A DNA stretch of 64,000 nt, taken from the NCBI GenBank assembly GCA_024654565.1, contig JANLHM010000006.1:1-64000 (forward strand), in the 5' to 3' direction. Shown here in pieces: positions 1 to 9,129 of the stretch. The position numbers and the translations under genes were made by a program. Below the pieces are notes generated by a model. The model was not told where the DNA came from, ran no database searches, and worked only from the letters and a program-made list of their open reading frames with translations. This DNA comes from Nanobdellota archaeon (lineage in GTDB: Archaea > Nanobdellota > Nanobdellia > Pacearchaeales > GW2011-AR1). Position 1 is the stretch's first letter; each line of letters starts with the position of its first letter.

Positions 1-1
1 T

Positions 2-2740
2 TGTTCAAGTTATACTAGTGTCTCCCCATGTAATGGGGACGATTTTCATGATTGTACTTGGATTGATACTTCTGTAACTAAATCTTGTGAAGTTGTAAGC
101 CAATCAAGTTGCGGAATTGGAACCTATTCAACATGTTCTCCCCAATATAGCTGTGACTCCTCTGTTTCGAATTTTTGTTCAGACCCGGATGAACAAGATA
201 TTTTTACAAAAGGAACAACTACGGGTTACACCGGGTATCCATGGAGTCACATTGATTATTGTGATAATCAAACTTCTGTGAAAGAATGGTTTTGTATTGG
301 AGGAGGAAATTTTTTGGGTAGTTCCAATTTTGATTGTGAATTTGGATGTGATTATGGAAAATGTAATACTGAAAATCAAAATCCAAGTTGTACTGATAGT
401 GATTTTGGGATAAATTATAGTGTCCAAGGAACTGTTACTTCAACTATGGGTCCTACAGGACCAGATTACTGTGTGACTGGGTCAGTTGCATCTGCAGGAC
501 CTGGTGTTTGGAGTGACCCAACTTTGGGTAGTGATTCAGGGTCTTATGTTGTAGAGTATTCTTGTACTCCTTTTAATAGTGGGAATATGGGAAAACAAAC
601 ACTTAACTTTTGTTCTTATGGATGTAATTTAGGTGCTTGTATTTCTCAAGCTGAGACTTGCTCAGAAACCGACGGAGGAAATAAACCCCTTATTCCAGGT
701 TCAACAACTTATGGGGGTTCAACTTTAAAAGATAGATGTGAATCTTCCGAGGTGCAGACAGAGTATCATTGTTCAAATGGAGTGAGAGTTTCAAATACAG
801 ATGGTTGTCAGTCAGGAACTTCTTGTGTTATAAGTTCTTCTACTGGCGAGGGATATTGTAAACAGAATCCATTTTGTAATGACACTGATTTTGGAATAAA
901 TTACAATGTCCAAGGAACGGTTAATTCACATGTTGGAAATTTAACTGATTATTGTGAGACTGACATAACTCCGGGAGAAATCTTAAGAGAATTTTATTGT
1001 TCAGGAACTACTCCTTTGTCAACTACTTCTGGATGTCCTTTTGGGTGTACAAACGGAAAGTGTGACAATGAACCCGCTTTTTGTACAGATACCGATGCAG
1101 TTAATAATGATGGAGATAAACCCTATACAAAAGGAACGGTTAATACGGACAATGGAGGAGTATTTACAGATTCTTGTTACTCTGGAACTCCCATAGGAAC
1201 AGGTCAATCTATTACAGGATTTGCAGTTGTTGACACTTCCCTTACTGAAAACTTTTGTAGTGGAACGTCTAAAGTTACTCAAAATTATAATTGTGCTAAT
1301 GGATGTTTTGGTGGAGCTTGTATTGCTTCTTACTTCGGTGACGCCAATGGGAACAATTACACGAGCATAGGTTATTTAAATAAAAACATTGGAGACACAG
1401 TTTACCTTTGGACTGCAGGAATTCCGACTATTTCTCCTGGAGGATTTGTTGAAGGAAGCTTTGTTGGAAATTACTCATTAACTATAAAAGAGAAAGATGA
1501 TGGAGCCTTTAATTCTGATGACACGGTAAGGACAAATGTTCGTTTGAACGTCTTTCAACCTGCTGGTTACCCCGATAACACAAAGTATGGAGCAACTTGG
1601 GTAATTACACAAAGTGACATTGATGCTTGTACTGACTTGGGTGAAGGAGATGAATGTGAGTTTTACTTTGAATTAGTTGCAAATGGGGTGACGTATCGGT
1701 CTCCATTGACTTCTCCGAATTTAGTTGTCCCAAAAGTTGCTCCTCTTCCAGAAAGGTATTGGGCTAATCCCTTTGATTTAAGTATTCAATGGACGAATAA
1801 ATCATATGGTGCACCTTTCGAAGTTGCACTTGTGATGTTAGATCCAGAAATTTTTCCTCCAAGTTTTTCTATTAGTGGACGAGAAGTTATTTCTCCATAT
1901 GGGAGTTACAATTATGGTTCTTTTGCAGGATCTACATCTGGCGGAGATTATGCTTATTACATATGGAAAATAAATGAAAGTGTTCTCGGGAAATTTACTT
2001 CAGAAGGACCATATAAATTCAAGTTTGAAATTCAATCTGGAGAAAGTCCTGAATTTACTGTGGATAGGGATACAGGAACCTGTGGAAATGGACTATGTGA
2101 ATCCCCTGGAGAAAATGAAACAACTTGTCCGGCTGATTGTCTTGGTCAGTGTGCAGGAATAAACCTTTGTGGGGATTATACCAATTCAATAATGTGTGAC
2201 AGTGATGAGTGTGGTGTTGCGGGTGCAACTCCTCCTCCGGCTGGACCCGGTCAAACTGATGCTTGTGGATGGAATTCTATAAGTGAACCAAGTTGTCGTA
2301 AAGTGTTGTATACTACTACAACTAATGGAACTTCAGTAGGTTCATGTGCTTCAACACAAAATTCAACTTCACAAGAGTGTGTTGGAGGTTTCTTATTTTA
2401 TTCATGGCTCTCAAAATGGACTTGGTACCCAAGCAACAACTTTACTAGTTTATCCCTTTGTCAAGCATATTCTTCTGATTGTGCAGAAGCTGGAGCATGC
2501 TTTGATGATGGAAGTTCAACTACAAACCCTTGGCACTGTGACCCCGATAGGGCATCTTTAGCTTGTGAAAGTGGAAGTGCTCAAATTCCATGCCCTGCTC
2601 AAATTCAGTTAAGTTTCTTTGACTGGAAGAATGTTATAGTTGCACTTCTTCTTATCTTTGTGCTTTACATAATTTTTTACAAGAAGAATAAGAAGTTTTC
2701 TAAAAACCACTTTTCTAAGAAAAAGGTTAAGAGAAAGTAG
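2..2740 (+). CDS. Cys-rich repeat surface protein, 5'-truncated by the window edge, C-terminal TM helix and Lys-rich tail
   Basis: Frame is open from base 2 upstream of the listed ATG (CSYTSVSPCNGDDFHDCTW...). Repeats of the type C-[TSN]-D-[ST]-D-x...GT; CGNGLCESPGENETTCPADC motif; terminal FFDWKNVIVALLLIFVLYIIFYKKNKK. Confidence 0.8.
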   Translation, partial: CSSYTSVSPCNGDDFHDCTWIDTSVTKSCEVVSQSSCGIGTYSTCSPQYSCDSSVSNFCSDPDEQDIFTKGTTTGYTGYPWSHIDYCDNQTSVKEWFCIGGGNFLGSSNFDCEFGCDYGKCNTENQNPSCTDSDFGINYSVQGTVTSTMGPTGPDYCVTGSVASAGPGVWSDPTLGSDSGSYVVEYSCTPFNSGNMGKQTLNFCSYGCNLGACISQAETCSETDGGNKPLIPGSTTYGGSTLKDRCESSEVQTEYHCSNGVRVSNTDGCQSGTSCVISSSTGEGYCKQNPFCNDTDFGINYNVQGTVNSHVGNLTDYCETDITPGEILREFYCSGTTPLSTTSGCPFGCTNGKCDNEPAFCTDTDAVNNDGDKPYTKGTVNTDNGGVFTDSCYSGTPIGTGQSITGFAVVDTSLTENFCSGTSKVTQNYNCANGCFGGACIASYFGDANGNNYTSIGYLNKNIGDTVYLWTAGIPTISPGGFVEGSFVGNYSLTIKEKDDGAFNSDDTVRTNVRLNVFQPAGYPDNTKYGATWVITQSDIDACTDLGEGDECEFYFELVANGVTYRSPLTSPNLVVPKVAPLPERYWANPFDLSIQWTNKSYGAPFEVALVMLDPEIFPPSFSISGREVISPYGSYNYGSFAGSTSGGDYAYYIWKINESVLGKFTSEGPYKFKFEIQSGESPEFTVDRDTGTCGNGLCESPGENETTCPADCLGQCAGINLCGDYTNSIMCDSDECGVAGATPPPAGPGQTDACGWNSISEPSCRKVLYTTTTNGTSVGSCASTQNSTSQECVGGFLFYSWLSKWTWYPSNNFTSLSLCQAYSSDCAEAGACFDDGSSTTNPWHCDPDRASLACESGSAQIPCPAQIQLSFFDWKNVIVALLLIFVLYIIFYKKNKKFSKNHFSKKKVKRK

Positions 2741-2774
2741 GTTTTTAGTTTTTTAATTAAGGGTGAACTTTAAT

Positions 2775-2801
2775 ACTTCTGGAGAAGTTTAAATTTTTTT
2801 T
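2775..2801 (+). terminator. Possible terminator: short hairpin followed by T-run
   Basis: ACTTC-TGGA-GAAGT hairpin followed by TTTAAATTTTTTTT downstream of the first CDS. Confidence 0.35.
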
Positions 2802-2849
2802 AAGGGATAATCTAATAAAATTTTTCAAAAAAACAAACTAAACACAACA

Positions 2850-2859
2850 TTTATAAATA
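2850..2859 (+). promoter_or_regulatory. Archaeal TATA box
   Basis: TTTATAAATA about 20-29 nt upstream of the ATG at 2879, consistent with leaderless or short-leader transcription. Confidence 0.55.
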
Positions 2860-2878
2860 ACTAATTAGTAGTAACAAT

Positions 2879-4744
2879 ATGAAAAACTTGATGTCAAAAG
2901 TGGTAAAAGTGGTGGGAATGGCGGGTTTCGTTTTAGGATCATTTTTTCTTCCTAAAGACGCATATCCCCAAAATTTGAATGGTCCAACTCCGTGGGAAGT
3001 AATTGGAAACACTTATTCACAACCTAATGTTGGAAGTAGAGAAAATGGACTCTCTAGTTTAGAGTGGTATGGTTCAGGGGACGTTAACCTTGACGGCAAA
3101 GTTGATTCACTTGACCTTCAAAGTATGAATCAATGGGTTCAAAATAACATGTCTGACATTGATGGGGATGGTTTTAAATCTACAGCGAATGACAAAAGTG
3201 TTTTAAGTGAGTATTTAACTGGACAAAGGGATTACCTTCCTGGACATTGGAATGAACTTAAAACTCCTGAAGAAAGAGGGGATTGGTTCAGTAAAATGAT
3301 TTCAATAAATGACGGAATAAATGGAATTCCTCCTGGATGGGTTTGTGCAGATTATATTCGTCAAATGGAACTTGATTTTTATGGGTGTTCAAATTATACT
3401 GCTGGTTACAATCAAGGATTTTGGAAACCCGAAACACATATAGATTCAGTTTCTAAGTTTAACCTTCCTATGTATTATTTTTCAACTACTAACACTTCTG
3501 GGGTTTCCCATGCAGTTGCAGGAGTTTTAGTTGGGAGAAGGATAAACTCTGATTTAGTTAGTTTAAATCCTCTTGACTTTAAAGATTGGTATTTTATTGG
3601 GTATAATAATGATGAAAAAGTTTTACCTGGAAACTTTAATATGAGCCCGAATCATCCAGTTGAAATGAAAAAGTCTGCTTATGTTAAAAATCCTATAACT
3701 GGACAAAATGTTTTTGATTTTACGGGTCCATATATAAAGTGGGATTTAAATAATGGGGAGCCAACTTTAACTTATCATTGGCCATTCAACCCGTCGACGG
3801 GTGCGGGGGTTCTTCTTGAAAACCCAAATGCAATCAAAGTTCACGTCGGAGATTTAGAGAACTTGGTGCTCAATGGGGGAAATGTTTTACCTGAAGAGAC
3901 TTCACTCACCCCTGATATTATTGAGCAGATGGGCTACAATGGTGTTCCAGACACGACAAAAGAAAATACTCTTCTCCCAATTAATTTAGTTTATAGTGAC
4001 AAAGATACGACGTGGTCAGAGGATTCAACAAGCTTTTCTTTTAACAGAGACTTTTATGGATGGATTTATTCAGGGGGAGTTACGAAGTCGGACTCTACAA
4101 AGCATAATTTGAAAGTTGAAAATTTAATTGGTTCAAATGTGAAAGTTCATGTCGGTGGACTTGACAGCCTTGCTGTTAACATGAGTCAAATTCCTCCAGG
4201 ACAAAATTTGACTCCTGAGTTTTTAGAGAGTATTGGTTACGATGCAATTCCTGACACAACTAAGGAAAATACAAACCTCCAAATAAAACTTTTTTATGTG
4301 GACAGAGATACAGTTTGGTCAACGGACTCAACTTCAAAATCTTTTGACAGAGATTTTTACGCGAGACTTTATTCATTTGGAAAAACTCTTACAGACTCAA
4401 CAAAGCAAAATATAAAATTAGTAAACCTGACTTCGGTTGGGGAACTTGAAAAAGAAGTTTTGAATGACTTTGAACTCTCTCAAAATTATCCAAATCCGTT
4501 TAATCCGTCGACAACTATTGAGTACAATGTTCCTGAATCGTCAAAAGTAAAGTTAAAAGTTTACAACCTTCTTGGAGAAGAAGTTAAAAATCTTGTTGAA
4601 AAAGTAGAGTCTCCTGGAAATTACAAAGTAAACTTTGATGCGAGTGAGCTATCAAGTGGAGTTTACATCTATAAATTTGATGCAAAGTCAGATGTAAGTG
4701 ACAAAAAGTATTCGAAATCTGGCAAAATGGTGCTAGTTAAGTAG
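2879..4744 (+). CDS. Secreted protein with dockerin-like region, possible Cys/His papain-like or transglutaminase-like core, two ~102-aa repeats and T9SS type A C-terminal sorting domain
   Basis: Signal peptide MKNLMSKVVKVVGMAGFVLGSFFLPKDAYPQ; GDVNLDGKVDSLDLQSMNQWV...DIDGDGFKSTANDKSVLSEYL; C-terminus FELSQNYPNPFNPSTTIEYNVPESSKVKLKVYNLLGEEV...GVYIYKF...KMVLVK. Confidence 0.85.
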   Translation: MKNLMSKVVKVVGMAGFVLGSFFLPKDAYPQNLNGPTPWEVIGNTYSQPNVGSRENGLSSLEWYGSGDVNLDGKVDSLDLQSMNQWVQNNMSDIDGDGFKSTANDKSVLSEYLTGQRDYLPGHWNELKTPEERGDWFSKMISINDGINGIPPGWVCADYIRQMELDFYGCSNYTAGYNQGFWKPETHIDSVSKFNLPMYYFSTTNTSGVSHAVAGVLVGRRINSDLVSLNPLDFKDWYFIGYNNDEKVLPGNFNMSPNHPVEMKKSAYVKNPITGQNVFDFTGPYIKWDLNNGEPTLTYHWPFNPSTGAGVLLENPNAIKVHVGDLENLVLNGGNVLPEETSLTPDIIEQMGYNGVPDTTKENTLLPINLVYSDKDTTWSEDSTSFSFNRDFYGWIYSGGVTKSDSTKHNLKVENLIGSNVKVHVGGLDSLAVNMSQIPPGQNLTPEFLESIGYDAIPDTTKENTNLQIKLFYVDRDTVWSTDSTSKSFDRDFYARLYSFGKTLTDSTKQNIKLVNLTSVGELEKEVLNDFELSQNYPNPFNPSTTIEYNVPESSKVKLKVYNLLGEEVKNLVEKVESPGNYKVNFDASELSSGVYIYKFDAKSDVSDKKYSKSGKMVLVK

Positions 4745-4835
4745 AAGTTAAGTAGAACTAAAGGTTTTATTCTCATTTTTTCTTTTCTTTCAATTCTAAA
4801 AATCTTTATAAATATCTTTTCCTTGGTTAAAGTTA

Positions 4836-7487
4836 ATGAAAAAGAGGGGAGGAAGTGTTTATTTTTTCGGGGCAATTTTATCGATTTTTCTTTTGTCACT
4901 TGTAGGCGCAACTTATAACTTTTCAAACTTTTCAATTCAAGATACTTATTCAAAAGGTTCTTCAATTTCAGGAAGTTTAAAAATTTCTTTTACTAATGAA
5001 CCAATTAATTCTCTTTTTACCGACTCACTTGGAAATTCTGTCGAATTAAGAGACCTCATTTCTTCTTCGCCAAGTTACTCCCACACATGTGGATATTCAA
5101 ATTGTGAGTCTAAATTTACAAGTGTTTCAAGTGGTCCCACTTTCACATTTTCACTTCCTAATACAACTTCAGCTTACTATGGAATTGTTTTTAATGAAAA
5201 TTTGGTAAAGATAAATTCTGTTCGTTTTGAATTAGTTAGTGATGCCCCCGAATCCGAAGAAAATCAAATTTCAATTGATTTATTTGGTGACGATGAAATT
5301 GAGATAAAGAACACAAAGGTTGGAACTAACTTTGGAGAAGAAAATTTGGGTTGCTTTAATTCAAGTCATTCCCAAACCGAAATCACAATTACAACTACTC
5401 CGTATTGCCAGAAAGTTTCTCTTTATGAGTCACCAGGGTTAAAGATGGGGGCATGGGTAAAAGAAACAAGTTCAGGGATTAAAAACATCACAATGAGTTT
5501 ATACAAGGAAAATGGGGTAATTGTTAACAGTTGTAACCTACCTAAAAACAGTATGTCTTCAAGTGGAGGAAGAGTTTTTTGTACAATAGATTCACCTGTT
5601 GAAGAAAAGGATTATTATGTTTGTGTTGGTGCAGGTACATTTGGTGGAGGAGATTACAAAACAAGAGGGTATTCTCAAAGTCCAAATTGTGGATTTCAGG
5701 GGATTCCTCCAAAGAGCCCAGTTTACACTTATGAACTAATTGTTTCAGAAAGAAATTTTGGAAGTGTTGGAACACTTAACATTGAAAACAATTTTTCAAG
5801 TGGAAGCAATTTATCCACAAGAATTGAAAATTATATTGTTTCAAAGTATGGGAGTAAAGACTGTTTTACTGAAAGCTGTTTTGTTCCAATAAAAATAATT
5901 TCTTCAAAAGATCAATCAGTCACTCTAAAAAATTTAAATGTCAATTATGATTTCCAAGGGGGTCAAGGAGCGGTAACAAACACTTTACATAAATTTGAAG
6001 AGGACCCTTCAAAAATAAACTCAACAACTGGAAACCTTTTACTTGGGAATTTTTTTAAATTGCCCGATGAAGAACAAAATTTAACTTATACTTTAAATTA
6101 CAATGGTGAAGAACTTTTTGAGGAAGATATCTCAATAATGGATTTTGGAATTAACGTTTATCCATTAAAATCTGCAGCAGGGTTTCCAACAAACTTTTTG
6201 GCAATAGTTCCTTCTGACTTGGATGTAACACTTTATTCTTGGAACTTTGGAGATAACATTTCAACAACAAGTTTAGTTCCAAATGTGAGACACACTTATT
6301 TGGACAAAGGAAATTTTACCCTCTCTTTAAAAATTTCAAGTGACATTGGAGAAATTTCCTCAACTTTTACAGTTCAAGTTGGTTCTCCTGAAGAAGTTTT
6401 AACAGAGGAAATTCAAAATAGAAAAGAAAGGCTTGAAGAATTTGAAACTAAAGTCGTTTCACTCAATGCTTTTGAAAAAAAAGAAGTGGATAAACTTGTT
6501 AATGTTTCTTTTTTAAGGTCAGAATTAGCGAGTATTGAAGAGGAAAACTCCCTTGCTTCAACAGATGAAGAATATACATATATCGTTTCAAGACTTCTTA
6601 ATTTGAGCTTTCCAGTCTCTTTAGAAAAGTCTTCAGTAAGTCAATCATTTTTTATTCCAACTGAAAGTTCAATTAATTTGGATGCACTTTCTTCAATAAC
6701 TGGAAAAACTTACAATGATTCTCAAGAGTCATATGACTACATTAGATTCTGGAATGTAGACAAACTTGATTCAGACCTTTCAGAAAAAGAGATTGTTATT
6801 GAGTGGGATGAAAAGCCAAAGTCAGTTATACGTTTTTTTGATTTAGTTATTTCGCAGTCAAAACCAGTAAGCGAAGACTATTACTTTGTAATAAAGGACT
6901 CTTCCGAATTAAGCTTTGAAAATGAAGCTGAAGTTAGTAATGGGACTGAAAGTTATAAGTCAGTCAAAATTTCAACTCCAAACAAGAGAATTTATTTTTC
7001 AATGACTGGAACAGAGTCTCCACTTGGCACGATGTTTATCTCGCCCGCTTTAATTAATACTGAAGAAATTGGAGAAATTGAGGAAACTAAAAACAATTTG
7101 TTAATTGTTGTCTTAGGAATATTTGGTGTTCTTTTGATAGGACTTCTTGTTTATTTAGTTCTTCACAGATGGTATAAATTAAAATATGAAAATTATTTAT
7201 TCCCCGATAAAAACCACCTTTACAATGCAATCTTTTACATCAACAATTCAGTTAAGAATGGAATGGAAGAGTATGAAATAAGAAAGAATCTCCTAAATGC
7301 AGGGTGGAAAGGTGAACAGGTGAGTTACCTTATGAAAAAATATGCAGGAAAAAGAACAGGAATGGTTGACATTTTTGGATTTATGAAAAGTGATGAAACA
7401 ATAAAGAGTTCAAGTGGATTTCCTCCAAAACCAGGATATAATTCTGAGTATCAGGAGAGAGGAAGAAATACAAAATTTAATAAATAA
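4836..7487 (+). CDS. Large secreted/membrane-anchored protein with PKD domain, TM helix and short C-terminal cytosolic domain
   Basis: N-terminal hydrophobic segment; PKD motif YSWNFGDNISTTSLVPNVRHTYLDKGNFTLSLKI; TM NNLLIVVLGIFGVLLIGLLVYLVL; C-term LYNAIFYINNSVKNGMEEYEIRKNLLNAGWKGEQVSYLMKKY. Confidence 0.8.
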   Translation: MKKRGGSVYFFGAILSIFLLSLVGATYNFSNFSIQDTYSKGSSISGSLKISFTNEPINSLFTDSLGNSVELRDLISSSPSYSHTCGYSNCESKFTSVSSGPTFTFSLPNTTSAYYGIVFNENLVKINSVRFELVSDAPESEENQISIDLFGDDEIEIKNTKVGTNFGEENLGCFNSSHSQTEITITTTPYCQKVSLYESPGLKMGAWVKETSSGIKNITMSLYKENGVIVNSCNLPKNSMSSSGGRVFCTIDSPVEEKDYYVCVGAGTFGGGDYKTRGYSQSPNCGFQGIPPKSPVYTYELIVSERNFGSVGTLNIENNFSSGSNLSTRIENYIVSKYGSKDCFTESCFVPIKIISSKDQSVTLKNLNVNYDFQGGQGAVTNTLHKFEEDPSKINSTTGNLLLGNFFKLPDEEQNLTYTLNYNGEELFEEDISIMDFGINVYPLKSAAGFPTNFLAIVPSDLDVTLYSWNFGDNISTTSLVPNVRHTYLDKGNFTLSLKISSDIGEISSTFTVQVGSPEEVLTEEIQNRKERLEEFETKVVSLNAFEKKEVDKLVNVSFLRSELASIEEENSLASTDEEYTYIVSRLLNLSFPVSLEKSSVSQSFFIPTESSINLDALSSITGKTYNDSQESYDYIRFWNVDKLDSDLSEKEIVIEWDEKPKSVIRFFDLVISQSKPVSEDYYFVIKDSSELSFENEAEVSNGTESYKSVKISTPNKRIYFSMTGTESPLGTMFISPALINTEEIGEIEETKNNLLIVVLGIFGVLLIGLLVYLVLHRWYKLKYENYLFPDKNHLYNAIFYINNSVKNGMEEYEIRKNLLNAGWKGEQVSYLMKKYAGKRTGMVDIFGFMKSDETIKSSSGFPPKPGYNSEYQERGRNTKFNK

Positions 7488-7505
7488 ACAAAGTAAATAA
7501 AAAAT

Positions 7506-8150
7506 ATGGCGATGAAAAAAGTAACTGATTTCCTGAAAAAGGTTTTTTCGGGATTTTTTAAAAATAAGAAAGACATAAAACTAGGTTTTTATGGACCACC
7601 AAATGCAGGGAAAACGAGTTTAGCTAACAGGATATGTAAAGACTTTACGGGTGAAGAGATTGGTTCAGTTTCAAAAGTTCCTCATGAAACAAGAAATGTT
7701 CAGTTTAAAGAAAAAGTTGAGATTTCATATAAAGGTAAATCAATGACTTTCAAAATGATTGACACCCCTGGGATTGCTACACGAGTGGATTATGAAGACT
7801 TTTTGAAGTATAAGGTTAATAAGAAAGAAGCAAAAGCAAGGGCAAAAGAAGCTACACAAGGAATAATTGAAAGTATAAAGTGGCTTGATGACATGGATAT
7901 AGTAGTGATAGTTCTAGATGCAACTGAAAACCCCTATAACCAGGTAAACATGACAATTATTGGGAACCTTGTTGCAAGAGAAATCCCTGTTTTAATTGTT
8001 GCAAATAAATCCGACTTAAGGAAAGCCAGTACAAAGAAAATTGAAGAGGCTTTCCCAGAATATAAGGTTGTTGGAATGAGCGCAAAATATGGGAAAAACC
8101 TAGATGAATTTTATGAAGAAGTCTTTAAACTTTCAAAAAAATCAAAATAA
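7506..8150 (+). CDS. Era/Ras-like small GTP-binding protein
   Basis: G1 GPPNAGKTS, G3 DTPGIA, G4 NKSD, G5 SAK motifs. Confidence 0.85.
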   Translation: MAMKKVTDFLKKVFSGFFKNKKDIKLGFYGPPNAGKTSLANRICKDFTGEEIGSVSKVPHETRNVQFKEKVEISYKGKSMTFKMIDTPGIATRVDYEDFLKYKVNKKEAKARAKEATQGIIESIKWLDDMDIVVIVLDATENPYNQVNMTIIGNLVAREIPVLIVANKSDLRKASTKKIEEAFPEYKVVGMSAKYGKNLDEFYEEVFKLSKKSK

Positions 8151-8152
8151 AA

Positions 8153-8562
8153 TGGGAAAGAAAAACGATTTAAAACAGCATAAGATTAAAGGATTTTCAA
8201 TAAGGTTTATCCCCTATTCGGAAATTAAATATCTGACAAGTACTGAGAGAATAAAAAAGATTCTTGACATAATATTTCAAAATTACATAATTATACTTCA
8301 GGGAAGGTTAAGGTCTGAAGAAGAGACTAGGCTAATTGAAGACACGATGGCAATGATTGGCCACGTTAAAAGTTTTAAGGGAATTGAACTTGCGGTTATC
8401 GGTACTGAAGAAAGAATGGGAACAATTGACAAGTGGAAAAATAAAATTGTGATGAGCCTTGCAGGAGGGGATTTAGGGGCAGTAACTATAATTGGTCCAG
8501 CTTCAATTGTAAAAGAAATAAAGAGAGACCCCAAAAAAATTGAGCTTATGCTTAATAAATAA
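8153..8562 (+). CDS. DUF2073 family protein
   Basis: ATG at 8153 immediately follows the GTPase stop; IRFIPYSEI...RLRSEEETRLIEDTMAMIG...GIELAVIG resembles the archaeal DUF2073 family. The upstream ORF-track extension is unnecessary. Confidence 0.75.
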
Positions 8563-8684
8563 TGCTTTAATTTCGGTTCTTTTTTTACTAAATATTTTTA
8601 AGGATTAGTTTCTTTATTTTTAAGTGTTATCAAAATGCCTTTTAACTAAATAATAAAAAATAAAAAACCCTTTAAAACAAAAAA

Positions 8685-9083
8685 ATGCCACACCAATGTG
8701 TTAGATGTTCAAAGATAATCTCTTCAGGAAGTAGGGAACTCCTTGACGGATGTTCAGAATGCAAAGGAAAGTTTTTCTTTTATGTTAGAGACGAACAACT
8801 TGAAAAATTGAAAGAGAAAACTATTGAAATTCCTGAGGAAGACAAAATAAAAATTGAAGAAGATGTAAGGGAAATTGCTGGAATAGAAAATGATGACCTC
8901 CCTGTGATACTAGATTTTGAGTCTGTTCGAGCAACGGGTGAAGGAAAGTTTGAACTGGATCTAGTTAATTTGTTCAATACTAAAAGGCCCTTAGTATACA
9001 AGATTGATGAAGGAAAATATCTAATTGACCTTGCAAGGACTCTTCAGAAGTTTCCAATTGATGACTCTTTTAAAGACAAATAA
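8685..9083 (+). CDS. Zn-ribbon-containing archaeal protein (COG3364-like)
   Basis: MPHQCVRCSKIISSGSRELLDGCSECKGKFFFYV; sits downstream of DUF2073. Confidence 0.7.
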   Translation: MPHQCVRCSKIISSGSRELLDGCSECKGKFFFYVRDEQLEKLKEKTIEIPEEDKIKIEEDVREIAGIENDDLPVILDFESVRATGEGKFELDLVNLFNTKRPLVYKIDEGKYLIDLARTLQKFPIDDSFKDK

Positions 9084-9129
9084 TTTTGATATTAAATACC
9101 TTAAAAAACTCTCGTTTCCAATTAGGTTT

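Noticed and set aside
179-1282. Minus-strand ORFs 179..427 and 1019..1282
   Set aside because: Antisense to the Cys-rich surface protein; atypical composition with no start context.
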